Assembly (NCBI GenBank): GCA_036873135.1
Contig: JAPTYO010000002.1
Coordinates: forward strand, 34,401,452-34,465,451
Origin: Clarkia xantiana subsp. parviflora
Lineage: Eukaryota; Streptophyta; Magnoliopsida; Myrtales; Onagraceae
DNA: 64,000 bases
Reading direction: 5' to 3'
Part shown: one piece after another, positions 34,301 to 45,865 of the stretch
Position numbering within the stretch: position 1 is the stretch's first letter
How the letters are laid out: each line of letters begins with the position of its first letter
Made by a program: the position numbers and the translations under genes
Notes under the pieces: model-generated
The model's input: the letters and a program-made list of their open reading frames with translations, nothing else
What the model was told of the DNA's origin: nothing
Databases searched by the model: none

Positions 34301-35209
34301 TTGTGTTAGGAGTTCATGATTTTGATAAATTGGTGTTCTTGAAAATTTAAACTTTCGACCGAAAATTTTAAAAGGGAATTTTAAAATTTTTCGAATTTTT
34401 ATGGTTAAGGAGGTCCGAAATTTTCATGATGTTCTTAGGAAATTTGATGTTCATGATCTTCGAGAAAAATGTGATATTTATCAAAATCAAACAGTGGATT
34501 GTAGATCTTATTAAAATTTGACCACTTGTTTCCAATATGGTGCTTTTGGCCGAAACCCTAGGTTTATTACATGGTAAAATTTTTAATTTCTTAGGCATCA
34601 AGTTTCAAAATTTCGGCCGAAAAAATAGATATATTGTTTACTATATTTTAATTTTTATTATTAGTAACAATATATCTATAATTGGGAACATTAGGATAGA
34701 TTCACATTAATATATAGAAATATATATAACTATCAATATATCTAAATATTTAATAGGGTTGAAGATATTATTGATAGATTTAGTTACCTAAAAGATTGAG
34801 AAAATATATTGTCAATATATTTGTTACCCTATTTAAAATATTGACAATAAATAAAACATATATATATATATATATATATAAATATATATACACGTGTGTG
34901 CCGAATTTTACATATATATATATATATTTTTGATTGATTTAGTCCTAAAGATAGAATCTTGACAATAAATATATATATGTTATAATTATAGGTGCCGAAA
35001 TTATATATATATATATATTTATTTAATATTGGAAATTATTTTATATAGTTAATGTTACTTGGTCCCGTAAACTATGTCTCTCTCAAGAATTCAGCCACTA
35101 AAATATTTTTTATGGATTTCAAAACCCTACTTAGGCCACAAGTAAACATTTCGGCCCAACTTTTTATTTTAAATTTATTGGGCCGATACAATATGTCAAA
35201 CCGGGATGA

Positions 35210-35430
35210 ATTAAAATCGAACCGGGTTTTCTCAGTTGGTTCGACCTAATCGGGTCGGGTCGGACCGGGGTAACTAAGTGGATCTAACCGAGCCGGTTTT
35301 GTGTGTTGAACCGAACCCTATTTTTATTGGACCGGTTCTGACCGAAACAGATTTTAAATTAAAACCGGACCGAACCGAACCGGACCAAACTGGACTGAAA
35401 TTGACTGAACCGAACTGTATTTTCAAAACC
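35210..35430. repeat. ACCGAACCGG repeat cluster in the leader of copy E
   Basis: Homologous to 12540-12800 in copia B. The short ORF across it is a by-product of the repeated words. Confidence 0.7.
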
Positions 35431-35677
35431 GAATTCAAGTCAATTAAAATACGGAGGTCAAGTATTAAAATCCAAATGTTTTGAACCTTGATAGGCCTAC
35501 AAAGTGCTCAAGGGTTGATAACCTTTTATGCCTAGTTTCGATTATGGGGATGGATCTCGGAGATACATGTTTTTGGGACTGGTATAATTAGTGGTTGAAT
35601 TGCATTTGTTTATTATTCAATATATATTTATGCATGATTAGAAATGTTTTCTTGACTGAGTCAAGCTAGCTGGATAT

Positions 35678-36140
35678 TGTTATATTACGGGGAGTAATCA
35701 CTACTGATACTTAAACAAGGTACATGCTAGTAATCAGAGTTACACATCGGAAGATTCGCACATACCTTTAAGATGATCCGTAGACCCAAGATCTTCTCAG
35801 CATAGAGTTCACGATCCTCCAGTCAGGACTCGTAGAGGTTATTGTTAGAGAAGCCCTACGCGGTACAAGCTCCACAGCAAAGCCTCTGATCAATTCTTGG
35901 CACGGGGTCAGATCTCTGGAGTGTTTGCTTGGAAAAAAATTGGCACACCCTTGGTGAAGGTGAAGGGTTCGGCCGAAACTTCTCTGGTGTGGGGTTGAGG
36001 GTTTTTCTCTCTAAAACACTCTAATGAGGGAATAGTGATTAACCCTAAATAACCCCTAACACCATGTATTTATAGGAGGAGCAAAGTGGACAAAAGTCCA
36101 CTTTGCCCACACCTAGGTTTCAGCCGGCCGTGCATAGGGG
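35678..36140 (-). repeat. LTR-4, partial, copy D
   Basis: Reverse complement of the R/U5 and proximal U3 part of the family LTR, including the palindrome and TATA box near 36070-36105. Its distal U3 end is deleted. Confidence 0.88.
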
Positions 36141-37140
36141 TGCGACCGGCGGATACGACGGGCATCGTGCTACTCATCTGTTAGGAGTTTTGTAGCGCCC
36201 GCGGAACGTTGATTCCCTTTTATCCAATCAACCTGTTATACATAATATTTATATTGTACCGCGCTGTATCCTAGGTCAACTATTAATTCTCCTTTTTTTT
36301 TTCCTAGTTTCCACATAGGAACACTTCTTCAAGGCATCCGTACAAGTACTCACAACCTTCAACTAATATCCGGTTGGTGGCCACCTAGTGAATACAAGAG
36401 TCGGTAAATTACAGGTGAACTTGACCATCCCCATCGCTCATATCCTTAGTCAGGCCCAACCGGTTTCCAAAGACGTGGTCACTGAGCCTTTTTGTTTAGC
36501 ACTACGCTCGTACGCCAGGAAGCGAGCATTGAGCCTGACCTTAGATATGAGATCTGAGTCCGCGAGGATACTTTAGGTGCCTCTTCATAAGGCTCCTGGT
36601 GAAAATGTTTGCGCCCGCCAGAATCACGGGGATTCCTCCCTAGCACAACCGAGCTGTGACCCCGTGGTCGAACGTGGCACGCGCAGTATGAAGCACACGT
36701 TGATAGCATACCTGAACCTTTTGGGTTGACAGGAAAGGGATATGTCAATCATGCTATCACATATTCTCATCTTGCCCAGAATGTGGTTAAATGACGAACG
36801 AAGTTCATCACGTCGATTTGCAAAACGAAGATCATGTCGAGTTACTTCGAAACTAGATAATCGTCTTGCTTAATCAGGTTTATCCCCCTGACTCTTGGCC
36901 AGTCTTGCTTGGTAGAGGCCTCCCTCCACCGCAAGACTACCGTACCTGTGTGACTAGGTAAGGCCCACATTCGACATAATTTTGCAGAGGATTGCATCCT
37001 CCTACGACTTAGTTTATAGATCGTAAATCTGATGTAATCAAAACATTATGACGTCGATTGATTTTAAACTCAGTTGCAATTCTTTCGCTTACAAAATGTA
37101 ACTTTCTAATGTCAAAATGTTATCACAGATACATGCAATT
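36141..37140 (-). other. inverted 3' non-coding region of copy D
   Basis: Reverse complement of the 29421-30430 region of copia B, with high identity. No gene. A short T run interrupts it at about 36290. Confidence 0.85.
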
Positions 37141-38010
37141 TCTAAACCCTACGCATTCCAAGCAGTTTTACATGCTTTTCGAATATCTCCATGCGTAGTG
37201 GTTTGTTAATGGGTCTGTTACCAAGTTATTGGTGGACAAGTATTCCATAGTGATTATATTGTCTACTACCATTAAAATTTAGCATGAAATTAATTCTCAT
37301 CAATGTGTTTGGTCCTACTATGGTACTTCGGATTCTTAACTGCCGCAATGGTTGCTTGACAGTCAGAGAAGACCTTCACAGGTTTATTCTTAATATCACC
37401 ACCAAGCAGTGCAGTTAGAAGCCTTTTGAGCCAGACTGCTTCCTGTGCATTCTTAGAGAGAGCTACGAATTCTGATTCCATTGTGGACAACGCGACTTAG
37501 GTTTGCTTCTTGCTCGTCCTGGAAATGGCGGCATTAGCAAGGAGGAATGCTCCTCATGTGGTGGACTTACGATCATCCGGATCGCCACCATGGTCGGCGT
37601 CAATGTAATCGGTCAATTCTAACTTCCTTCCCTCATAGCACAGTTCATAGTCGGCAGTACATTTTTTGATAACGATTTTCTCGTTTTATAGTCTTTAATT
37701 GTTGATGGCCAGGATCTGATAGGAAACGTGCTATTAAGCCTACGTCGTAACAGATATCCGGACGGGTGCATTACATGGCGTAGAACAAACTACCGACCAT
37801 GCTAAAACATCCTGCACCCTTTATCTATTTAAGCTCTGTCAGGTTCTTGGGGCCGTCACGTTTTGACAGTGCGCGCCCAAATAACATTGGCGTATCCACA
37901 GATTTTGGCATCCTGTAATCTGAATCCTTTTCAACAGCTTGTTGATATAGGCTTCTTAAGACAGACACAATTTCCGGGTAGCCCGATCTCTAGCAATTTT
38001 AATGCACAAG
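37141..38010 (-). pseudogene. copy D RT/RNase H remnant
   Basis: On the minus strand the best segment (37290-37490) reads STMESEFVALSKNAQEAVWL, then KPVKVFSDCQATIAAVKNPK and YHSRTKHIDEN, which is RNase H. Upstream (37500-38005) the RT/RNase H linker and LGI-IARDRATRK are readable with interruptions. Truncated at the RT end by LTR-5. Confidence 0.85.
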
Positions 38011-38609
38011 TGTTAGATTACAGGGAGTAATTACTACGGAAACTTAAACATGGTATGTGCTAGTAATATCAATTACGCAGTGGAAAGTTTACACATACCT
38101 CAAAAGTAACCGTAGTCCAAGATCCTTGCTCGAGGGAGTTCGCGATCCTCCGGTCGGGACCCGTAGAGATTCTTGTTAGAGAAGCCCTACGTGGTGCAGC
38201 TTCACAGCAAAGCCTCTGATCGATTCTTGGCACAGGGACAGATCTCTGGAGAGTTTGCTCGAAAGCAATTTGACACACCCTTAGTGAAATATGTGGTTCG
38301 GCCGAAACACCATGTGTGGGAGGAGGGTTTTTCTCTCTAAAACTCTCTTGTGAGGGAATTATGATTAACCCTAAAATTTCCCTAACACCTCTTATTTATA
38401 GGAGGAGTAAAGTGGACAAAAGTCCACTTTGCCCATACTATTAGTTTCGGCCGGCCTATGTAATTGAGGAGGCCCAATTTTGGGCATCCCATGTTAATTG
38501 GGATTTGGGTCTGGCCCAATTACCCTAATGTGATATTTATCAATGTTCATTAGGTAAACTATACATATTATGGGCTACCAATTACGGAGCTCATCACCAT
38601 ATACTGACA
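38011..38609 (-). repeat. LTR-5 of copia copy F, inverted
   Basis: Complete 599-bp family LTR in reverse orientation: TGTTAGATTACAGGGAG...CATATACTGACA on the plus strand. It is followed by about 22 bp of reversed polypurine region (GCTCCCACTCG), so it is a 3' LTR of a minus-strand copy whose body is lost. Confidence 0.9.
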
Positions 38610-38631
38610 GCTCCCACTCGCCAGAATGGGA

Positions 38632-39165
38632 AGGAAATTGGGTAAACATTAGGACACTGGGCCAAACCCAAATCCCAATTGACATGAAAGGCCCAAATTA
38701 TGGGCCTCCGTTATACATGGCCGGCCGAATTATTTGTAGTGGGCAAAGTGGACTTTTGTCCATTTTGCTCTTCCTATAAATAACTGGTGTTAGGGGATTA
38801 TTAGGGTTAATTATCAATCCTTCCTTAGTGTGTTTTAGAGAGAAAAACCTCATCCCCACACCATATAGTTCGGTCGAACCACTATACACCAAGGGTGTGC
38901 CAATTTGCTTTCGAGCAAACACTCCGAAGATCTGTCCCTGTCAAGAATCGATCAGAGGTTTTGGTGTGGAGAATATACCACCTAGGGCTTCCTTCACAAG
39001 AACCTCTACGGGTGCCGACCGAAGAGCCGTGAACTCTCTCAGCAGGATCTTGGGACTACGGAATGTGATTAAGGTATGTGCATGCGAATCTTCCGCTGCG
39101 TAATTATGATTGCTAGCATGTACTATGTTTTAGTGTCCGTAGTGATTACTCCCCGTAATCTAACA
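38632..39165 (+). repeat. LTR-6, 5'-truncated copia LTR
   Basis: Plus-strand family LTR lacking about the first 45 bp. It ends CCCCGTAATCTAACA at 39165. It faces LTR-5 head to head across about 22 bp. TATA box CTATAAATA near 38774. Confidence 0.85.
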
Positions 39166-40311
39166 GAAGAGACCCACCTTGGTTGTTAATTTTGTAGAAA
39201 CCGAGGGTTTTGGCAATCTTTTTCTTCCCGATATAGAGAATGAATTGATCATCGATTCCTTAGTGACATCGGGAATATAACAACCTAATTGAATGTATCG
39301 AAATAAACCAACTTCAATTACTGCATCGAAAGACTAATGAAGTTAAATTCATCTCTCACTTAGGATGTAATGCATCGAAAAACTTGATCCGCATCGGAAA
39401 ACTTTATCCTTCAACTTGGCTGCGTTGGAATAAAAAATTAAAATTTTAAGACCCTCAACTCCTCAATTACTCTTTATTATCTTTCCATTATAATTTATAT
39501 AATAAAATACTAATTTTACCGCCTAAGGTACAGCTGCCACCACCTACCGCCGCCTCCATCAACTACTATTGCCAGCCACCGCAATTGCCGCCGTAACAAT
39601 GCCCGGAACCCGAACCTCCTGGACTGCACACTGAGAGAAACAATGGCCGTCGACCAATGCAGAAATCCAATCCACCACCGTCCTTCGTCTCTCACTCTCC
39701 TCGTACTTCTCCTCGTCTTCCATTGCCGTCCACTATTACCCGTTCAAGTTTGGGGATTTCGAGATCCACCACAACAGGCAGAGGTAGGCAGTGGCGGTTG
39801 TTGGTTGATATCCAGTATGAGTTTTATTGGCAGTGGAGACAATTTGGTATTTCTCGGAATAGCGGTCTTGATTTTTATTTTTTTAACTAATTAGGTGTAA
39901 ATTGGTAAATAACATATAAATTTTATAATATTTTTAATGAAAACAGCCCGTAAAAAGTAATTTATGATTTACTAATGGAATTTACTAAATTTACCCGATA
40001 ATAGTGATAGATAGATGCTCACATATCTCGTACCACTACGATGCTACGCTACAACTAGAACCTCCACTTCCCTTTTATTTTTATATATATATATATATTT
40101 ATATTAGATTAGATAGATGCTCAAATCTCTCCGCATCTTCCTCTGAACATGCCCTCTGTACCATCATATTACAGAACCTCTTTCTTCATTCTTTCTTTCT
40201 TTCTTTCCAGTTTCTGACTGACTGACTGACTTTCCTTAATTCCTCTCTGTCTCTCCCTCCTGAGTCCTAACAAGTTTGTATTTTTACATCAAGAAGGATC
40301 TTATTTTTGAC
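39166..40311. other. host DNA upstream of the gene; promoter and 5' leader region
   Basis: No element signature after LTR-6. A GC-richer stretch (39520-39800) with repeated CCGCC has a short ORF (39643-39894) that I do not accept as a gene. A TATA-rich tract lies at 40080-40110, about 200 bp before the start codon. A CT-rich leader (CTTTCTTTCTTTC, GACTGACTGACTGAC) at 40180-40260 is typical of plant 5' untranslated regions. Confidence 0.55.
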
Positions 40312-41019
40312 ATGGCGGTGGACATGTGGTCAGATAACACCTCCAGTCCGAGAATTTCTTTCTCCCATGATCTCTCACTCTCCGACATTGTTCCGGTCGA
40401 CACCACCCGGTCGCACCACCCGTCCCGCTCTTCCGGCCTCAGCTCTAGCTTTGACTTCGATTTCTGCCCCGCCGATAACGAACCCTTGACCGCCGACGAT
40501 TTCTTCTGCGACGGCAAGATCCTCCCAACCCAGATGAAGAAGAAGAAGAATAAGGTGAGTTCAGACAAAGGCAATAAAACAGAGCACTCCAAAAAACAGA
40601 GCATTGCCGGAACAGAAAACAACCACCTAATCCGCCATGATTCGGATGAAAAACATAGGGCGATACCGGAAACGACTTCGAGTTCTGGTGGGTCCAAGTC
40701 GTTTTGGAGTTTTAAGCGAAGCACGAGCTGCGGGAGCGGCTATGGTAAAAGCTTGTGCCCTCTGCCTCTGTTATCAAGAAGCAATTCAACTGGGTCTGCT
40801 CCCAACTCTGTTTTACCTGTTAAAAAGAAGGGTTCTTCAGCTTCACCGTTGAAGCCTTCTCAGGTGCCGCCGTATAGCAGCTACCAGAAGAAGCCTCCCC
40901 TGAAGAAAACCAACGGAGGTAATAATCCGCATGTTTTAAATGTGCCGTCTGGGAATATGTTCGGGATTGGGACAGTGTTCTTCACTGGGAAGGAGAAGAA
41001 GAAGAGCAGGAGCAAGTGA
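40312..41019 (+). CDS. plant-specific serine-rich protein of unknown function (MAKR-like N-terminal motif)
   Basis: Intact single-exon ORF of 235 codons from ATG at 40312 (context GACATGG) to TGA at 41017-41019. The protein is rich in Ser, Lys and Pro and has no membrane segment. It has an N-terminal ISFSHDLSLSD segment, then FDFDFCPADNEPLTADDFFC and DGKILP. This 'F-x-F ... aDelF-dGkilP' arrangement occurs in plant proteins related to membrane-associated kinase regulators and similar uncharacterised families (from memory). A basic KKKKNK stretch, a serine tract before SFWSFKRSTSCGSGYGKS, LPLLSRSNSTGS, and a C-terminal MFGIGTVFFTGKEKKKSRSK follow. It is the only ordinary host gene with full coding capacity here, set between the copia pile and element G. 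A function cannot be given from sequence alone. Confidence 0.85.
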   Translation: MAVDMWSDNTSSPRISFSHDLSLSDIVPVDTTRSHHPSRSSGLSSSFDFDFCPADNEPLTADDFFCDGKILPTQMKKKKNKVSSDKGNKTEHSKKQSIAGTENNHLIRHDSDEKHRAIPETTSSSGGSKSFWSFKRSTSCGSGYGKSLCPLPLLSRSNSTGSAPNSVLPVKKKGSSASPLKPSQVPPYSSYQKKPPLKKTNGGNNPHVLNVPSGNMFGIGTVFFTGKEKKKSRSK

Positions 41020-41382
41020 TTCATTATGTTGTTGATTAATTCTGTCTCACTCTTTAATTAATATATGTTTGTTGAGATTAAACAATGCATGGTGTTGCAG
41101 TTGTGTGTGCTAGCCCTCGCCTCCTGTATAAACTTTTATGACATTTTTGCTAATATATTTCTTATCTCTATCTCTCTATCAATGAACTGATTTCAGATTT
41201 GTTTAAATTCCAATTTTATATGTTTTTCAATTATCATTTTCAAGAAGATCCAATTTGATTCACTATGGGCTAGTAATTTGTTTTATCAATTGGTTTGATT
41301 AACATTGGATTCATTTCAATTTTACTAACCTAGGAAAAAAAATCAATCTTACCATATATTTGATAAAAGTTATGTTTACAAT
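41020..41382. other. 3' untranslated region and spacer up to element G
   Basis: AT-rich and without ORFs. Its last five bases, ACAAT (41378-41382), are the left target duplication of element G, whose LTR may influence the 3' end of the upstream gene. Confidence 0.6.
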
Positions 41383-42892
41383 TGTAAACACCTCATTTTG
41401 GTCCGCGCGTAGCACGTTCAAAAAGTCATATGTGACGCATCAAAAAAAAAGTATTTAAATATGGAAGGTCGCGAAGTTTCTAAAGATAGGACTGACTTAA
41501 AATATGATAGTGTATATGCATTATTTATTGTAAAATATTTAGAAAATATATTATGTGTATTTATGGTGAAATACATAAATATATATATGTATATTTTCGG
41601 AATATTAAATGCATATATTTTTCAAATTTTGCTTTCCTAATTTTTAGGGCATAGTTTAGCTATAAATAGGGTCCTTTGTTACATGTAAAAGACAACCATC
41701 AATAATATTACTATCAGATTTCGAAATTCGTGTAAATTTGTCATGTAGTGTAAAGTTTTTTTTTTTTCACACCGGTGGCTACCCTGACTACCAGAAACCG
41801 CCGCCCGACGTCGCCGGCAACCGGCCCGTCGCCTGGCCCTCCTCTCACCAGCTCCCCCACCGGCCACCACTCCAATCAACCCCAAAACCGGCGACCACCC
41901 CGCGCTCTGCCCTCTCGCTTCGTTCCCACCGGTGAACCCCTACGCCGCCCGTCACCGCCAGAAGCTCGCCGCCATCCCTGCTGCTCGCCTGCCCGCCAGA
42001 CCATAACCCGTCCGCTAGAGGTCGTCGTCTCGCCAGCTTCACCACCGCTCCTCTCTCTCCTATCTTTCTCTCTCATCTCCCCCTCCCTCTCATCTGTGAT
42101 CCCGTCCGCCTCGGTTGGCCATCTCCAGTCGCCGGCCCACCACGTCGTTCGCCGGAGTCACCACCAGGTTCCTCCTGCCGTGCCAATCAGAAGGTCGCCG
42201 GGTTTCGTCGCGCCGCCGCCGGTTGCTTGCTTAGCCATCCCCCTCCGGTCTTCTACAGGTGAGTCTGTTAAGTTTTTATTTTTATTTTTTTTATTATTAT
42301 AATTATAATTATAATTATTATTATTATTATTATTCTGTTATTATATTATTATTATTATTATTATATTATATTTAATTAGATGTTCAAATGTAATTAGATA
42401 AATTTGATTAGGTAGAATGTTTAATTATTCAAGTTGTATGTATGATTGAATATGTATTAAGTTGTGTATGTATTTAGTCATGTTAGATAATTTTGGGCTT
42501 TAGATTTTGTCTTAATTAGGACTTATAGATTATAATTAAATTTTAGATTTGGGATTATATTTGATAATACCTTTTGCATATGATGAAATTTGATTAGTTT
42601 TGACATTGTTAGATTAATTTAGTGTAGTGTATGTATAAGCAATAAAATTGGCAAATTTGTGAATTGAGTACCAAAAGGGCGTGATTAATTACATGAGTTT
42701 TAATTCGTAACAGAACCCCCCGAACTCGTATTTCTGATCGTAGACTGATTTAATACCTAGGTGTTTAATTAGTTATTCGCTTAGGTAATTTAGGATTCTA
42801 GTTAGCCTAATAATTAACTAGTGGCGACTCTTTTCAAAATTGCAAATTTACAAAACGTATTTCGCCGTAGGTCGGGTTTTTAGGGTCTGACA
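41383..42892 (+). repeat. 5' LTR of element G
   Basis: 1510 bp. TATA box CTATAAATAG at 41660-41669. A GC-rich island at about 41768-42262, rich in CGCCGCC, lies in otherwise AT-rich DNA and ends at a good splice donor, ACAG|GTGAGT (42256-42264). TTATTA microsatellites follow at about 42290-42370. Confidence 0.94.
41768..42262 (+). other. GC-rich exon-like island in the LTR of element G
   Basis: Open Pro/Arg/Ser-rich frame of about 160 codons (TTRNRRPTSPATGPSPGPPL onward) starting roughly 100 bp after the TATA box and ending at a GTGAGT donor. No ATG is in the same place here (ACCGGTGGC), but the 3' LTR copy has ATGGTGGC. It is probably the first, untranslated or short-coding exon of the element transcript. 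The protein resembles nothing I know, and the frame may be open only because of GC content. Confidence 0.5.
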
Positions 42893-42914
42893 ATTTGGCG
42901 ACTCTGCTGGGGAT
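42893..42914 (+). other. primer binding site of element G
   Basis: ATTTGGCGACTCTGCTGGGG directly follows the 5' LTR. TTGGCGACTCTG-type sites are used by some plant Ty3/gypsy elements (from memory). The tRNA is not assigned. Confidence 0.65.
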
Positions 42915-43369
42915 AATCGAGGGTTCAGGCTCTTTATATTTGCTTATTTGCCATGTTTTATTTTTTATTCATATTTGACTTTGTTATTCTAACTTGGCTG
43001 TTTTTGTGTAATTTCTGGTGTGGAGTTAATTTTTTATGACTGACTATTTTTCTTTGTTGGATTATGCATTATTTGTATTTGCACACACCACTTTAGTGTA
43101 ATGTCCAAAACGCCTAAAACCCAGGGCGACTAGGAACCCCGGAGGTTTAGTACGGTACGACCGGAGCGGCTGGGCCGCCGGTACGGCTCGGAAAAACTCT
43201 ACTCGCTTGTGAAGGTCTTATGATCCCTATAATGGGGTGAGGAAACCACCTTGTCGGGAACCTATCAGTGGAACCTACCTTGTAGAGCAAAGCCACACAT
43301 TTTTTTACCCCCCTAACATGATCTGTTTTTTGTTGTAAATGTTATCATGCGACTGTTTGTATAGCTTTT

Positions 43370-44420
43370 ATTTCTCATGCATTCATCTCATTGCATTTTT
43401 AAAAAAAAAACAAAAAAAACTTTTTCATCTAAGTAGTTAGTAATTTAGTTGTAGAAATTTTCTTTTCAAACATGCATTTCGTATGTATTGTTTTTTTTTA
43501 AAAAAAAACTCTTACCTGAATTTATAATTTCAACATTGCGTTTCATACGCATTATTTTAAAAAAAACTCTTCAGGAAAGTTGTAATTTTTTATTGCATCA
43601 TACATGCGTTGTTAAAAAAATATTTTTTTAAGAAAAATTATAATTCCTCTTTAACTATTAGAGCTTCTAATTTCGAACGTGCATTCCATATGCATCATTT
43701 CAAAAAAACTTTTTACCTGAATTGTTTTATTTCTAAATAATGCATCCAATGTGCATTAATTTAAAAAAAAACTTTTGGATAAATCGTAAGCTCTCTTAGT
43801 TTTAGGGCTCTTTGTTGAAAAAACCTTTTACCTGAATTTTTTAACTAAAACCATGCATCACGTATGCATTATATTCGGGAAAAAAACATTTCAGGTAAAT
43901 TGTAATTTTTCTTGGTTGTAGAACTTTCATTTTTAAGTTTGCATCTTGTATTTATTTTTGTGCATCTCATATGCATCCTTTTCAAAAAAAAAAAATTTTC
44001 ACCTGATTTTTATTTTTTTTTTATCTTTTTTAATTTTGAGCAACAAAGATGCATTGAATTTTTCCTTGTTTAAAAAACAAAAACACAAAAACAAAAAAAC
44101 TTTTCAGATAACTTGTAAATCTTCTTAACTGTTGAAATTTCATTTCAAGTATGTATCTCATGTACATCTCATAGACATTGTTTTAGGAAAAACGATTCTT
44201 TTTTTGATAGATTGTAAATATTCTCTTAGTTGTTGAGCACTGCATTTGCATTTGTTTTTATAAAAAAATTTACCTGGATTTTTCATTTTGTACATACATT
44301 CCATATGTGTCATTCAGGTAAACCGGTTGTAAGTTGTAAGTTTCTTATCAGTAAAACTTTAACTTTCGAGCATGCATGAGCATTTAAAAAAAATCAAAGT
44401 GTCATTCGTTTTTATCCAAG
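43370..44420. repeat. degenerate ~100-bp repeats in element G interior
   Basis: About ten loose copies of a unit containing TGCATTCCATATGCATT, a run of A residues, CTTTTTACCTGAATT and a T-rich part. Very diverged; no coding capacity. Confidence 0.6.
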
Positions 44421-45860
44421 GTGTATTGCACTTTTTCGGCTAGATCGTCTCAACCTTCGCGTGAGTTAGCGTTTTAAAAAAAGAGATTTGATTCTAATTT
44501 TTGAAAATAGTTTAATTGTGCAGTTGAGTGCGACTATTCAAGTTCAAACAAAGGATGAGAGAATCTTTTTGAAAAAAGCTCTGTTTTGAGCATTTGTCCT
44601 GCGTTCGAGTCAGAGGGTGCCCTCAGCAAATTCAATAAACTCCATGATGGTGCAAAATACCTTAGATAAAAAAATTTGATTCCCTTTTTAAGAAATTACC
44701 CTTGGTTAGGTATCCTGCACATACGAGCTGTGTCGGCCAGATGGGGTAACAAAAAAGAACGTGCAGCCGTCCAGTTGCATGAAGCACAAATTGCGCACTC
44801 GGGATATCCAACGCTCAGGTACGATGAATTGTACTTGATTTTTCTTTGAGATTTAAGTGCCCCTACTCTTTTGGCAGATCAGACGACCATTTCAATCGAG
44901 GTCGCAACCACGTGAAACATGACTGCTCTAAAGGACTTACATGCCAAAATTCCACCTACCATGTGTGGAATTCATTCACGTCCCCGAACCAAGCCGGACA
45001 TCCATTTTATGGTAAGGTCTAAACCGGTCAGTGGTAACCAAGGGGCATCTCTCATTGAGATCGGTCATGTCCGGAGATGGGAAAATATCAAGAGATCATC
45101 GAGAGTCTCGCGAAGATTCAATGTGCTGATCAATGAACATTTTAGGTGTCAAGCAAAGAAAACATTATTGTTGGTGCTTTCCATCAGAAGTCCGGGGGCA
45201 TTTACTTTCAGGCAGATGTTCATGTACAAGTTGTGATTTCTAGATGGAGCAGGAAAATCAGGACATGCAGCAGGTCTAGTCGCGTAGCGAGCACATTTCC
45301 CACTAGAAAAAATCCAACGCCCTAGTAAGAAAAGTTGTGATCATTTTTATCCCCGAAATTTGAGTTTTTCCTTAATCATTGTAATCATCCAAATCAAAGC
45401 CCCTGAAGAGCACATCTCGTGCGCGACCCTTTGCTCGCCGCAAGCTGTCAAATTTATCCCAGATACTTCGGACGATATCTATGCATTTACCATTTGCGGA
45501 CTACTGTGCCAAACTCAACACCATCCATGTGTGTTCATTAACCGGGTCATTCATCCTGCATGCGACGAGCTTAACCCGGTAGGTGCTAGCCATGGGGCAT
45601 CCCCAGACGAGATTGAGCAATAGCTGGGGCACTTGAGAATCCGAGATTAGAAATCATTGCTTATGTCATCCATTGGTCATAGGGTCAATCCAGGGCGTCG
45701 ACACGATCGACATATTTTGACTCAATCAATTGAGTACTTCTCTAGAAGATATTTTGAATTAGAAATTTCAGATTTGCCACTAGGGGCATGTACATAATTG
45801 TTGTTGATTATTTTCGTTTTCAAAAAAAAAAAGCAAGCAAAAAAAAAAAAAAAAATTTTA
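44420..45860. other. element G interior, no recognisable gene
   Basis: Contains short ORFs (for example 44919-45236) with no known domain. GC content is higher than the flanks. It could be a relic of a gag region beyond recognition. An A run lies at 45822-45855. Confidence 0.5.
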
Positions 45861-45865
45861 GGGTC

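Larger units (their letters stand above)
33688..35677 (+). mobile_element. copia copy E: LTR plus leader, truncated
   Basis: LTR-3, primer site GTGGTATCAGAGC at 34288, then a leader homologous to that of copia B (11682-13080), including the ACCGG-rich cluster. It stops at GCTGGATAT (35677), where inverted copy D begins. No gag or pol follows on this strand. Confidence 0.85.
35678..38010 (-). mobile_element. copia copy D, inverted and deleted
   Basis: On the plus strand it begins with the reversed LTR end TGTTATATTACGGGGAG (35678; preceding bases GATAT). LTR-4 runs to about 36140, where it is fused directly to reversed 3' non-coding sequence, so about 140 bp of LTR and about 130 bp of internal DNA including the polypurine tract are missing. 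RNase H and RT remnants follow up to 38010, where LTR-5 cuts in. Confidence 0.85.

Noticed and set aside
33688..39165. LTR-3 and LTR-6 as the two ends of one element E with D and F nested inside
   Set aside because: Flanking pentamers do not match (GAACC against GAAGA), and sequence of copy C does not resume after LTR-6.
39643..39894. Small 83-codon ORF with a hydrophobic C-terminus as a gene
   Set aside because: No recognisable domain, low-complexity surroundings, no splice or promoter support. An overlapping ORF in another frame is equally open.
41845..42076. Arg/Gly-rich minus-strand ORFs in the LTRs of G
   Set aside because: They are opposite-strand readings of the GC-rich island, open because of base composition.
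44919..45236. 105-codon ORF in element G as a gag gene
   Set aside because: No capsid or zinc-knuckle motif could be recognised, and it lies in a non-coding-like interior.
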